Part shown: positions 34,048 through 42,778 of the stretch, piece by piece
How positions within the stretch are numbered: position 1 is the stretch's first letter
Layout: each line of letters begins with the position of its first letter
Assembly: GCA_017999435.1 (NCBI GenBank)
Contig: JAGNLV010000003.1
Span: forward strand, 124,001 to 188,000
DNA: 64,000 nt
Direction of reading: 5' to 3'
Source: Candidatus Zixiibacteriota bacterium
GTDB taxonomy: Bacteria; Zixibacteria; MSB-5A5; GN15; FEB-12
Position numbers and translations under genes: made by a program
Notes under the pieces: generated by a model
What the model saw: only the letters and a program-made list of their open reading frames with translations
Databases searched by the model: none
Told to the model about the DNA's origin: nothing

Positions 34048-35508
34048 TCAACGTATGAGACGCACGCGAGCGGCGAACGAGAAGCCACTCCACAGACCGC
34101 CGCCGGCGGATTCGGAGACGGACCCGTCGGCCGGGCCGGGGGCGCCCGATCCGGCCGACGCTCCGCCGGCGCGCCTGATAGAGAGGGGGAGCCACTGAGA
34201 GACGTCGAGATCGAGCGCAACCGCGCCGAGGCGCACCGTCTGCAGCAGGCGAACCCTCAGCAGATCGGCGCGCACAAGGTCCCAGCGGCCGGTGCGGAGG
34301 TCGTCGATGCCGAGCCCCAGCACCGGGCGCCAGGTCACCCACTCGACCCTCGGCTCGGCGCGCAGCCAGTCGAGCGCGCCCCGAAGGGAGACGCACCCGC
34401 GCGAGACCAGCGGGCTCTCGAGGGCCAGATGTTTCCAGTCGATCGCGCCCGAGGCGACGATGTGCCGCCGCTCGCCCAGGAGCCGGTAGAGCCCCTCGAG
34501 GAAGGGGCGCAGTTTGACGCTCCCCTGGACGGCCCCGTCGCCTCTCCCCCACTCCCAACTCAGACGGCGATCGCCCCGTTGCAGGCTCAGGACGTGCTGA
34601 TGCAGATCGCCGCGGACGATGCCGAAGTAAGCCCAGGGAACGCCGCCGTCGTACCCCTGGAGGCGAGCATCGAGGCGGAGGCTCCGGTAGGTGTAGGCGG
34701 CGAGCCAACCCCGGGCGAGGCGCCAGTCGGCGCCGAGCGCGCCGTCATGGAGCGAACCCTCGAGGCAGGCCCGGTAGAGACCGTCGGGCTCACCGTCGAA
34801 TGCCGGCGTGGCGGGCGCGAAGTCAAGGTCGCGGACAACCGAGCGCAGACGCAGGTGCGGCAGAGGGGCGATCTCCGCTTCGGCCTGCGCGAGCCGAGCG
34901 GGGCTCCACCAGTGCACCCGGCCGCCCGCGCGGGCCCGCGCTCCGGAGTCGTCATACTCGTAGAACAGGTCGATCGGTCCGGGATCGGGCGTCACCCGCC
35001 CCCAGGCGAGGCCGAGCCGGATCGACTCCAGCGGCGAAAAGGAGACGTCGAGACGGCAGTCGGGGTCGCCGGTTGAGCGAAAGCGGCAGGGGAGCTCGAC
35101 CGCGAGGCGCCGCCGCCAGAAGCGAGCCGCCAGCGCCACGTCGGTGCTCGGTCGGGGCGGTCCGACGCGGCCGAGAAAGCGGTCGGCCGCTCCGGGCGCC
35201 GCGGCCGGCCATTGGCCGGAGTAGTCGCCGAAGCGCAGCTCGCCCGTCGGAACAGTGTGGCCGAGGCGCAGTTGCCAGCCGGCGCCGAAACGGTCCGCCG
35301 AGACCGCGGCCTCCATGCGCGAGCGGCCGACCGACCATTGCTCGCCGGGAGAGTCGCGGAAGAGCACCATGGTCTGGTAGCCCGAGGACGAGCCGTCCAG
35401 GCGCACCGCGGCGGCGGGCGGACCCGCCAGGAGGCTCAAGAGGAGCGCCGCCAGGGCGCTCCTCTTCGGCACGCAGCGCCGGGCATCACTATCGCCACAT
35501 GAGGCCAT
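34048..35508 (-). CDS. Predicted outer-membrane beta-barrel protein
   Basis: 486 residues. A signal peptide (about 15-34, SALAALLLSLLAGPPAAAV) precedes alternating hydrophobic/polar strands rich in Trp, Tyr, Arg and Gly. The C-terminus ends in a strand finishing with FSFAARVRLIR. These features fit an outer-membrane barrel with no recognised family. The opposite strand also has long open frames here because of the high GC content, but only the minus frame has a signal peptide. It begins 15 nt after the lipoprotein gene (35524-37245), so the two are likely one operon and may form one complex. Confidence 0.6.
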   Translation of the reverse strand: MASCGDSDARRCVPKRSALAALLLSLLAGPPAAAVRLDGSSSGYQTMVLFRDSPGEQWSVGRSRMEAAVSADRFGAGWQLRLGHTVPTGELRFGDYSGQWPAAAPGAADRFLGRVGPPRPSTDVALAARFWRRRLAVELPCRFRSTGDPDCRLDVSFSPLESIRLGLAWGRVTPDPGPIDLFYEYDDSGARARAGGRVHWWSPARLAQAEAEIAPLPHLRLRSVVRDLDFAPATPAFDGEPDGLYRACLEGSLHDGALGADWRLARGWLAAYTYRSLRLDARLQGYDGGVPWAYFGIVRGDLHQHVLSLQRGDRRLSWEWGRGDGAVQGSVKLRPFLEGLYRLLGERRHIVASGAIDWKHLALESPLVSRGCVSLRGALDWLRAEPRVEWVTWRPVLGLGIDDLRTGRWDLVRADLLRVRLLQTVRLGAVALDLDVSQWLPLSIRRAGGASAGSGAPGPADGSVSESAGGGLWSGFSFAARVRLIR

Positions 35509-35523
35509 CAGAGGTCAATCCCC

Positions 35524-37245
35524 TCAGAAGTCGAACCCCAGGGTGTCGCACTGGGAGGGATACCACGGAAAGCCGAGGTCGACGGACCAGATTTCCTTCA
35601 GTCGGTCCGAGGTCATGCCCGGCAGCAGACCGTTCATGGTCGGGTTGGGGAAGGTCCACGAACCGAAGTCGGCGGCTGCCCAGTCGTAGCACGCGAGTAT
35701 TTGATCGGGAGAGTCCCAGTACCTTTCATAACGGTTCTGCGCATTGAGGGAGAAGTAGCACGTCAGGTTGGTATCGCCCGGACCGCACCAGTTTTCCACG
35801 TCGTCCCACCCGAACACGGTCTGGTGAGACTGCGGCCACTCGGCGAGGAAACGGTAGAACTCATCGGTATCACCGTCGGGCAGGTGGTAGCCGAAGTAGG
35901 CGGCGTCATTGGGCGCAGTTATGCCGTGGAGAGCGCCCAGCGCCGTCCAGTAGCGCGCACGGCTGAAATGCGCGGCGGCGTGGGCCTTGTACAGGTCGTT
36001 CAGGGGATCGACAGTGACCGTGTACAGAGGCACGAAGAGTTTGTAGTTGGTGATCGGATTGTCAAAGAACTCGGCGATGTCGACATCGAGGAGCAGCGTG
36101 TCCTCGACCCAGTAACAGGAATCGTGGTCTACGACCCAGACACACTCCCACTCGCGGTTGAAGGTCACCTGCAGCGGGCGCGGGCCGGTGAAGTAGTCGA
36201 GCACGGAATCGGCGACGTTCTCGGCGTCCTGCAGATCGTCGCGGTCTTCCTCGTACACTTCGATGAAATCGTAGGGCTGGTAGGTGTCGATCTCGGCGCG
36301 GAGGTAGCCGATCGCGGTCTTGAGGGCGTTGACGGCATCGAGGACGCACTGCTTGGCGTTGCCCATGTGCTGCGTGCCGACGCCGCCGGACTTGAGGCTG
36401 AGGAACTCCGAAGTGCGGGCCAGGGCTTCTTCAACGCCGGCCGTCGTATAGGCCGAAAGGGAAAGGTTGCGGGCGAAAAAGACCTCCAGCCCCGCCTCCG
36501 CAGCGTAGGTCATGGCGATAAAGAGCTGGATGTCGGACCGGTCGAGAAGGACGGGCTCGGCGCCTTCGTTGCCCTGCATGGCCGGCGTGATCTCGAACGT
36601 GTAGTCGGGATCGGCGACCAGGTCGAGCAGGCGGGTGCGCGCGCTCCGGATTTTCGGCAGGAGCGACTCTTCGAGCCGATCCTGCAGAGCGGTGAGGTCG
36701 GGATCGACCGCCGCCAGCCGCAGCGCCGCGCGATCGAGCTCGAGCGGCGAGGGGATCAGGCCGGTGAAGCGCCCCGCTTTGAGGGGAATAGCATCGGTGA
36801 GAATGTCGCCGCCGAAACCGACCGCGGGGGCGAGGCTGTTCGGGCGCATCGGATTGAACGTCAGCGTGTCGTACGCGTGCTTGAATTTCTCCACCAGGCT
36901 GTTGAAGTCGGCGTCGGTCATGAACATGAGGACGCCCGTGAATGCCGCGCCCATCTTGGCGTCCGCGCAGTTGGGATCGGCCGCCAGGGCCTGCTGGTAG
37001 AGGCCGTGGGGAATGCTGAAGTCGACGTCGTGCGGGCGAAAAGTCGAGTCGCCGTGATTGATGATGCTGTCGATGTCGCCCTGCATGAGGGCGGCCAGGG
37101 CGGCGTTTGCCTGGGCGGTGAGAGTCGTGCAGTCGCCCTCGACGGGGGGACCGTCGGTCCCCGAATCGCTGCACGCGAAAATCAGCGCCAGTGCCGCCAC
37201 GGGGGCAAGCACCGCCAAGCGACGGATGCGGCCGGTGGTGAACAT
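35524..37245 (-). CDS. Exported lipoprotein, function unknown
   Basis: 573 residues. The N-terminus (RRLAVLAPVAALALIFACSD) is a lipoprotein signal with a lipobox Cys at about residue 25. The region about 40-110 (ALMQGDIDSIINHGDS, ALAADPNCADAKMGAAFT) resembles a helical TPR-like repeat. The rest is rich in Asp, Tyr and Trp with no recognised domain. It precedes the predicted barrel by 15 nt. No clear promoter was seen upstream; a TTGACA at 37329-37324 has no -10 partner. Confidence 0.72.
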   Translation of the reverse strand: MFTTGRIRRLAVLAPVAALALIFACSDSGTDGPPVEGDCTTLTAQANAALAALMQGDIDSIINHGDSTFRPHDVDFSIPHGLYQQALAADPNCADAKMGAAFTGVLMFMTDADFNSLVEKFKHAYDTLTFNPMRPNSLAPAVGFGGDILTDAIPLKAGRFTGLIPSPLELDRAALRLAAVDPDLTALQDRLEESLLPKIRSARTRLLDLVADPDYTFEITPAMQGNEGAEPVLLDRSDIQLFIAMTYAAEAGLEVFFARNLSLSAYTTAGVEEALARTSEFLSLKSGGVGTQHMGNAKQCVLDAVNALKTAIGYLRAEIDTYQPYDFIEVYEEDRDDLQDAENVADSVLDYFTGPRPLQVTFNREWECVWVVDHDSCYWVEDTLLLDVDIAEFFDNPITNYKLFVPLYTVTVDPLNDLYKAHAAAHFSRARYWTALGALHGITAPNDAAYFGYHLPDGDTDEFYRFLAEWPQSHQTVFGWDDVENWCGPGDTNLTCYFSLNAQNRYERYWDSPDQILACYDWAAADFGSWTFPNPTMNGLLPGMTSDRLKEIWSVDLGFPWYPSQCDTLGFDF

Positions 37246-37732
37246 GAGACCTCCTGAGTCTGTGGATGTGCGGCAGGTTGTCGAGCAGACACCAAGTCAC
37301 CCTGCGCGACCCCCTGAAACATCTGTCAATTTACCGCCGGCAGGCGGGTTCGCCAAGCGGAATCTTCGCACCGGCCGCCAACGCGGACAACCGGGATCGG
37401 AACGGCAAGGACGCAGGATGTTGAACGCAGCGCCGCCGCAGGATGACGCGCCGGCTGTTGGCGAGGCTGCCGGGGAGCAGCTTCCCTTGGGAGCATTCGA
37501 CCGCGCGTATGTACGATGGCTCCGTCCGTGACGACCACCTGCTCGACTGTGTTTGCACAGGGACTCCGAACGGCAATCTGGGGACACCGAAGGTTCACGA
37601 CGTTCGGCGTCCGCGACCTCTCCCCTTTCGCACCGGCGGTGCACGGCGTCTGCTTCGGCGCGACGACTCCGCCGCCGGCCAGCGGCGGCCGGTCGGCGCA
37701 TACCTACGGTCTGCAATTGGCGCAGTCAGCAC
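37246..37732. other. Non-coding interval of about 490 nt
   Basis: This lies between the lipoprotein start codon and the terminator of the NtrC-type gene. Open frames on either strand are Arg/Pro-rich with no initiation signals. I see no RNA gene, repeat or strong promoter in it. Confidence 0.5.
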
Positions 37733-37760
37733 AAAGGCCCCGCCGGAGGGCGGGGCCTTT
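37733..37760 (-). terminator. Terminator after the NtrC-type regulator gene
   Basis: A perfect 12-bp stem (AAAGGCCCCGCC with GGCGGGGCCTTT, 4-nt loop) lies 31 nt past the stop codon at 37792. The T residues are part of the stem, giving a short U-tract. Confidence 0.75.
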
Positions 37761-37791
37761 CGCATTTTACTGGAGCGACCGGCGGACGCGC

Positions 37792-39165
37792 CTATTCGTT
37801 CAGGGCGCTCTCGATGTCGTACTTCTTGATCTTGTCGAACAGAGTGGTGTAGTCGATCTTGAGGATGCGGGCGGCCTTGCGTTTATTGCCGCGCGTGTCT
37901 TTAAGGACGCGGAGGATGACGCTGCGCTCGGCCTGCATCTGGGCCAGGGCGCCGATCTCCTTGAGCCCCGCGCCGTCGCGCAACTGGATTTCGCTCGTGC
38001 GGCGGAGGCGGATAGCCAGGTGGTCGGGCGTGATTTTCTTGCCCTCGGCGAGAATGACCGCGCGTTCGATCGTGTTTTCCAGTTCGCGGACGTTCCCCGG
38101 CCAGTGGTATTTCTGGAGCAGCTCCAGGGCCGGACGGGTGAGCGATTTCACCGGCTTGCGCATCTCGGTGCAGTATTTCGCGATGAAGAAATCGGCCAGC
38201 AGCGGCAGATCGTCGAGACGCTCGCGGAGCGGCGGGATGGTGAGCGGAAAAACCGAGAGCCGGTAGTAGAGATCCTCGCGGAACCGCTTTGCGCGGATGA
38301 GTTCGGTGAGATCCATGTTGGTGGCGGCGATCACGCGAACGTCGACCTCGATCGGTTTGGTTCCGCCGAGGCGTTCGAAATTGCGCTGCTGGAGGACGCG
38401 CAGGAGTTTCGCCTGGAGGGCGATGTCCATGTCGCCGATTTCGTCGAGGAAGATCGTCCCGGTATTGGCAATCTCGAATTTCCCCATTTTCCGGGCGTGG
38501 GCGCCGGTGAAGGCCCCCTTCTCGGAACCGAACAGCTCATTCTCGAGCAGTTCGCGCGGAATGGCGGCGCAGTTGATGGTGATGTAGGGGCCGTTGGCGC
38601 GCGACGAGAGGCCGTGAATGGCGCGGGCGAAAAGCTCCTTGCCCGTGCCCGACTCCCCCTGGAGCAGCACCGAGGCGTCCGACCCGGCGACCTTCTGCAC
38701 CAGGGCGCAGACCTCGGCCATCTGGTGGTTCTTTCCGATGATGTTGGCGAATTCCTTGCCGCTCATCGCCTCCTCCCGCAGCAGCGTGTTTTCGGCCATG
38801 AGGCGGCGGTTCTCCAGAGCGCGGTTGATCAGCACGCACAGGTGCTCGGTGTCGAAGGGTTTGGTGATGAAGTCGTAGGCGCCGGCTTTCATCGCCGCCA
38901 CCGCGTCCTCGATCGTCCCGTAGGCGGTCATGACGATGACGGCGGTTTCGCTGTCCACTTCCTTCACCGTGGTGAGCACCTCGAGGCCGCTGATGTCCGG
39001 CATTTTCAGGTCGGTGAGGACGAGATCGTAGGACTTGTTGCGGACCAGGTCGATCGCGCTCCTGCCGTCCAGGGCCGCGTCGACCCGGTGGCCCTCTTCG
39101 CTGAGCGTTTCCGCGAGCATGTTGCGCATCGAGTCCTTGTCGTCGACCACGAGAATATTGGGCAT
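37792..39165 (-). CDS. NtrC-family sigma-54 response regulator
   Basis: 457 residues. A receiver domain (1-120) has the acidic pocket at 8-9, the phospho-acceptor Asp52 (VLTDLKMPD) and Lys102. The AAA+ domain has Walker A GESGTGKE (170-177), GAFTGA (217-222) and Walker B GTIFLDE (236-242). A Fis-type helix-turn-helix is at the end (RGNKRKAARILKIDYTTLFD). It activates sigma-54 promoters after phosphorylation, but no histidine kinase gene is adjacent. It is divergent from the barrel gene at 39461. I looked for a sigma-54 site nearby and found no good GG-N10-GC match. Confidence 0.93.
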   Translation of the reverse strand: MPNILVVDDKDSMRNMLAETLSEEGHRVDAALDGRSAIDLVRNKSYDLVLTDLKMPDISGLEVLTTVKEVDSETAVIVMTAYGTIEDAVAAMKAGAYDFITKPFDTEHLCVLINRALENRRLMAENTLLREEAMSGKEFANIIGKNHQMAEVCALVQKVAGSDASVLLQGESGTGKELFARAIHGLSSRANGPYITINCAAIPRELLENELFGSEKGAFTGAHARKMGKFEIANTGTIFLDEIGDMDIALQAKLLRVLQQRNFERLGGTKPIEVDVRVIAATNMDLTELIRAKRFREDLYYRLSVFPLTIPPLRERLDDLPLLADFFIAKYCTEMRKPVKSLTRPALELLQKYHWPGNVRELENTIERAVILAEGKKITPDHLAIRLRRTSEIQLRDGAGLKEIGALAQMQAERSVILRVLKDTRGNKRKAARILKIDYTTLFDKIKKYDIESALNE

Positions 39166-39339
39166 CGGCTGGCTCCCTGTCTGGTTCGGAATCTGCTATC
39201 GAGGGATATATCGGAAGAATCCTATAGTTTTGGAGGGGGCAGGAGGAATTTGCCGGGCGCGGGCGGCGGGGTGTGCAAGGGTTGGGCAGGGAAGGTCCGA
39301 AGAGCCGCCGGGCACCGCCCCCGAACCGCGACGCCCCCC

Positions 39340-39368
39340 TTGCGCCCGGCGCGCTTGCGCCGTATCTT
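39340..39368 (+). promoter_or_regulatory. Possible promoter for the tandem barrel genes
   Basis: TTGCGC (39340-39345), a 17-nt spacer and TATCTT (39363-39368). It gives a leader of about 85 nt to the ATG at 39461. Confidence 0.4.
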
Positions 39369-39460
39369 GATCGGCAGTACCACGCCGCGCTTCTCTCCCT
39401 GCAAGCGGACTGACGAGAACCCGGCAATCGCGAACGAGATTGACGGAAAGGAGATCCTCC

Positions 39461-39994
39461 ATGATGACGGCCCGCCTTATCTTCCTGTGTTTTGGCCCGG
39501 CGCTGATGCTCCTTGCGCCCGCCGGGGCGGCAGCTCCGACGGGGCCATCGGGAACGACCGCGCTCGGCTGGGGACCCCATGTCGGCCTGACGGTTGACCC
39601 GGATCAGATTCACCTGGGTGTGCACTTGCAGGTCGGCCCGCCGCAACCGGGAGTGCGGTTCCGCCCCGCATTCGACCTCGGGTTCGGGGACAACGTCACC
39701 GCGATAGCGCTCAATTTCGACGCGGTGTGTCTCCTTCGGACCCGCGATCCGCGCCTGATGCCGTATCTCGGGGCGGGAATCGGGGCCAACTATTACGATT
39801 TCGATCGGGGCGTTTCGGCGCGCCGGCGCGATGACCGCGACGAGGGCGACGGCTCCGACGTCGAGCCGGGAGTCAACCTGCTGGGCGGGCTCGACTGGCG
39901 GCTGCGCGGCGGCGCACACTTTTTCGGGGAGGCCAGGATCGGCCTGGTCGACGCCCCGGATTTGAAGCTGACGATCGGGTGGACATTCTTCTAA
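39461..39994 (+). CDS. Small outer-membrane-beta-barrel-like exported protein (copy 1)
   Basis: 177 residues. A signal peptide (about 1-28) is followed by GWGPHVGLTVDPDQIHLGVH, DLGFGDNVTAIALNFDAV, PYLGAGIGANYYDFD and a terminal strand LKLTIGWTFF. Alternating strands and a terminal aromatic suggest an eight-strand barrel of the OmpA/OmpW size class. It is paralogous to the next gene over the whole mature length. AAGGAG lies upstream of the ATG pair at 39461/39464. The paralog follows after 59 nt. Confidence 0.75.
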   Translation: MMTARLIFLCFGPALMLLAPAGAAAPTGPSGTTALGWGPHVGLTVDPDQIHLGVHLQVGPPQPGVRFRPAFDLGFGDNVTAIALNFDAVCLLRTRDPRLMPYLGAGIGANYYDFDRGVSARRRDDRDEGDGSDVEPGVNLLGGLDWRLRGGAHFFGEARIGLVDAPDLKLTIGWTFF

Positions 39995-40053
39995 CGGCAG
40001 CCGGCGAAATGCCGATACTAGTCCCCAGCAATCCTTCACGGAGGAGAATCACG

Positions 40054-40560
40054 ATGAAGAACGCTTTGTGCGGCAGCCTGGCGATCCTGTTGCTGGCGGC
40101 GCTGGCCGTCCCGGGTGCGCTGGCCCAGGAATCATACAATCAGCCCGGTTTTCGCGGCTGGGGCCCACGCCTGGGCGCCACGGTCGACCCCGACCAGGTC
40201 CATTTCGGCCTCCACGTCGACGTGGGCAATTTCGCCGAGCACATCCGCTTCGAGCCGAATTTCGAACTCGGCTTCGGCGACAACGTGACTCTGGCGGCGA
40301 TCAATTTCGACGCCCTCTACCGGTTTGCGTCGAATTGGGACGTCTGGTCGCCCTATCTCGGCGGCGGTCTCGGCGTCAACATTTACAGCTTCGATATCGA
40401 AGGAGTCGGGAATCATTCGGAGACGGAGCTGGGCGTGAACCTGATCGGCGGCATCGAGCGCGGTCTGGCCAGCGGCGACCGGTTTTTCATTGTGGGGAAG
40501 ATCGGCCTGGCCGACGCCCCGGATTTCAAGGTCACCGTGGGCTGGACATTCCTCAACTGA
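40054..40560 (+). CDS. Small outer-membrane-beta-barrel-like exported protein (copy 2)
   Basis: 168 residues. The signal peptide (KNALCGSLAILLLAALAV) ends near ALAQ. The mature part repeats the copy 1 pattern: GWGPRLGATVDPDQVHFGLH, ELGFGDNVTLAAINFDALY, PYLGGGLGVNIYSFDI and FKVTVGWTFLN. Compared with copy 1 it lacks the acidic/basic insert (RRRDDRDEGDGSD). The start is the ATG at 40054, 8 nt after GGAGGAG. The pair looks like a tandem duplication with divergence; no specific role can be given. Confidence 0.78.
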   Translation: MKNALCGSLAILLLAALAVPGALAQESYNQPGFRGWGPRLGATVDPDQVHFGLHVDVGNFAEHIRFEPNFELGFGDNVTLAAINFDALYRFASNWDVWSPYLGGGLGVNIYSFDIEGVGNHSETELGVNLIGGIERGLASGDRFFIVGKIGLADAPDFKVTVGWTFLN

Positions 40561-40585
40561 GCCGCATTCCCATCCGGAAAAAGTG

Positions 40586-40613
40586 AACGGCGGACCCCGA
40601 CGGGTCCGCCGTT
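40586..40613. terminator. Shared terminator between convergent genes
   Basis: A 12-bp perfect stem (40586-40597 with 40602-40613, loop CGAC) lies 25 nt after the plus-strand stop and 22 nt past the minus-strand stop at 40636. The minus strand reads CACTTTTT after the stem. It probably serves both directions. Confidence 0.7.
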
Positions 40614-40635
40614 GTCCATGGCGCTGGCGCACATC

Positions 40636-42600
40636 TTACTGCGCGGCCGGGGCCGGCGCCGAATTCTCCAACTCCGCGTCATTGGCCCGATCGACCGACC
40701 GCTCGCTCCCCAGGCCGAAGCCCTCGGGGAAGCGGTAGGAACCCCGTTCGTACGGCGGCTTCTCGACCTCCACCTGGATGCGGTGAGCCTCCGCGTACGG
40801 GTCTTTCCGGATGCCGGTCACCTGCCAGGAGACTTTCACGTTCGGCTTGTCGGTCCGAATCGTGAAACGGCCGCCGGAAATCTCGCTGGCAACCATGGCC
40901 TGGGCGAACTGGCCGATGACCGTGAGCTGGTAGCGAAAGTCCTTGTTGAGGGACTCGAAGTAGTCGGGGAGCGCCACCGCGGCATCGCCCTGGGCATCGG
41001 TGGTCACGTTGCCGTTGTAGACGTTCATCATGTCGGGGGATTCGACGAAGGAGTGCTGGAGGTACTTGTTGTCCGGGTCGAGGGGGTGGTCGATTCGGAA
41101 GGCGCCGGCATCTTTGGAGAGCGTTCCTATAACATCGACGTTGCCGCTGAACAGCCCTGCGTAATTGACGATGTCGCCCGCGTTGGCCCGTGCGTAGATG
41201 CCGTACGTCTGGTCGCCGCCGTAGGCGTAGGTGCGCACGCCGTAACTGGTACCCACAGTGTTGGAGGAATCACCCGCCGTGACCTGAATTCCGCTGCGCG
41301 TACCGGAGCTGGCGTCGTTGACGCCAACCCGGGAATAGTAGCCCCAGATGTTCCCGATTCCCTCGTTGCGCAGGTGGACATCGATACCGTGGGTCACGTT
41401 CGAAGTGGAGTATTTCCGGCTTACCTGCAGCGGGTATGTCCACTGCGGCGTGATGGAATCGGTCCCGATCAAAACGGAGTAACTGCCGACCGCCATCGTG
41501 CTGTCATAGAAATACGTCGCGGCCCGAAAGGTCTTGTTCCCCGTGATGGCCTGGTCCGTCGCAAGATCACAGGCCGTTCCGGCGATCTTGGACGGGGCGA
41601 TGGCGGCCGCCGCGTTGATATCGGCGTTGACGATCGCCCCGTCCTGGATTTCATCGCTGCGGACCGCTCCGGTGGCGAGGTCATCGTGGAGCAGGGAGTT
41701 GTTTGTTACTTCGGCCGTACTGACCGAGCTGCTCGCCAGGTCGGTGGCGGTAAGGGAGTTGTCGGCCACCTCGCTGGTGCCGACGGCGCCGGCGGCGATC
41801 TCCGCGGTACCCACCGCATCGGCCGCCAACTGGGGGGCCGGATAGGTTCCGGTCAGGTCGCCGCCCGCGGCATCCCCATCCTTCACCGCCTGGTCATAGC
41901 GCACGGCGTCCGATGACGTGGTCCCCGCCTCCAGACTGTGGATCTGGTGCTTTCCGAGGTCGAGATCCCCGGTCATCATTCGGCCGCCGTCGGCGCGCAG
42001 GTACTGCGGGTGGTCATCATCGGCGAGCCCGGCCAGGCTCCCGTGGTCGACGGCCGATACAGGCGCGGAAAAGGCGTACGCGGCCGTGTCGGCATACCCA
42101 GCACTGTCCGCTTGAACCGCGGCGCCGGCACGGTTGGCTTCGTCAGCATGGGCAGCTTCACCGGCATAGCTCGCCTCGTCGGCGTATGCGGCTGTATCGG
42201 CAAGGGTGGCGCGGAAGGCGAAAGCCGATGAAGTCATCTTGATGCGCGGGGATCCCTCGGCCTCCGCCCCGACCGTGATCCCGATCCAGAGCCCGCTGTC
42301 GGCCAACAACCCCGGCCCGAGCGGCGGCATCGGCGTTTCTCCGAGATTGAGCGAAAACAGCCCGCCCGCCGTCTCCACCGTCAGCGGACCGGAGTTCCAG
42401 ACTTCGTGGGAGGGGAGGGTGGAGGCGGGGTCGTTCCAGATGATGATGCGGATGCTCTTCGGGCCGTCGGGCAGCGGCGCCCCGGCGTCGTCGAGCAGCC
42501 GGCCCTGGAAGGAAATCACGCGGGGGGCGTCGGCCATCGTCGCGGCCGCCAGCAGAACCGCGACCGCCGACAGCACCGGCAGGATCGTGCGAAAAGACAT
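40636..42600 (-). CDS. Exported tail-fibre-like repeat protein
   Basis: 654 residues. After the signal peptide (about 1-24) comes a beta domain (PRVISFQGRLLDDAGAPLPD). Residues 130-180 repeat ADxAxYADEA-type pentapeptides and about 255-345 repeat A[IV]xxxE[IV]xxxxL-type blocks as in phage tail fibres. The C-terminal domain (about 500-640) starts DPDNKYLQHSFVESPDMMNV and is shared by a class of secreted proteins in uncultured bacteria. It is likely a trimeric surface or extracellular fibre; no phage genes are near. The start is the ATG at 42600, 7 nt after AGGAGGAGG. The promoter is at 42697. Confidence 0.75.
   Translation of the reverse strand: MSFRTILPVLSAVAVLLAAATMADAPRVISFQGRLLDDAGAPLPDGPKSIRIIIWNDPASTLPSHEVWNSGPLTVETAGGLFSLNLGETPMPPLGPGLLADSGLWIGITVGAEAEGSPRIKMTSSAFAFRATLADTAAYADEASYAGEAAHADEANRAGAAVQADSAGYADTAAYAFSAPVSAVDHGSLAGLADDDHPQYLRADGGRMMTGDLDLGKHQIHSLEAGTTSSDAVRYDQAVKDGDAAGGDLTGTYPAPQLAADAVGTAEIAAGAVGTSEVADNSLTATDLASSSVSTAEVTNNSLLHDDLATGAVRSDEIQDGAIVNADINAAAAIAPSKIAGTACDLATDQAITGNKTFRAATYFYDSTMAVGSYSVLIGTDSITPQWTYPLQVSRKYSTSNVTHGIDVHLRNEGIGNIWGYYSRVGVNDASSGTRSGIQVTAGDSSNTVGTSYGVRTYAYGGDQTYGIYARANAGDIVNYAGLFSGNVDVIGTLSKDAGAFRIDHPLDPDNKYLQHSFVESPDMMNVYNGNVTTDAQGDAAVALPDYFESLNKDFRYQLTVIGQFAQAMVASEISGGRFTIRTDKPNVKVSWQVTGIRKDPYAEAHRIQVEVEKPPYERGSYRFPEGFGLGSERSVDRANDAELENSAPAPAAQ
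41566..42213 (-). repeat. Protein-level repeats of the tail-fibre-like protein
   Basis: The DNA encodes short degenerate repeats (ADTAAYADEA-like, then VGTAEI, VGTSEV and VSTAEV blocks). The nucleotide copies have diverged, so this is protein architecture, not a CRISPR or satellite. Confidence 0.6.
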
Positions 42601-42696
42601 GAAGACCTCCTCCTGATAGCTATACACTACAGCTCTGGTTTCCTGCATCGGACGAAGCGCGGCGGGCGGGTTGCGGGAGAACCCGCCGCCAAGAGA

Positions 42697-42724
42697 AAGA
42701 TAGTCTCCTTACAGAGGCTGTCAA
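42697..42724 (-). promoter_or_regulatory. Sigma-70 promoter for the tail-fibre-like gene
   Basis: TTGACA (42724-42719), a 16-nt spacer and TATCTT (42702-42697) on the minus strand. The leader of about 90 nt contains a hairpin (GGCGGGTT with AACCCGCC, near 42663-42690). Confidence 0.65.
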
Positions 42725-42778
42725 TGGCGATAATCGACCGATTGGTCCGCGGCCTTAACGGCCGTCCGGGCGCGGCGC

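Noticed and set aside
35701-37257. A plus-strand frame of 518 codons
   Set aside because: The minus frame has a lipoprotein signal and continuous domain-like sequence; the plus frame has neither.
37297-37829. Several Arg/Pro-rich frames in the interval before the NtrC-type gene
   Set aside because: No initiation signal, signal peptide or recognisable domain; composition is typical of non-coding GC-rich DNA.
39240-39320. A sigma-54 promoter candidate upstream of the NtrC-type gene
   Set aside because: A TTGCA-like -12 is present, but the -24 GG is missing at the required spacing.
41566-42213. Short repeats resembling a CRISPR array
   Set aside because: Spacing and sequence vary and the repeats are in frame within a secreted protein, so they are tail-fibre-type protein repeats.
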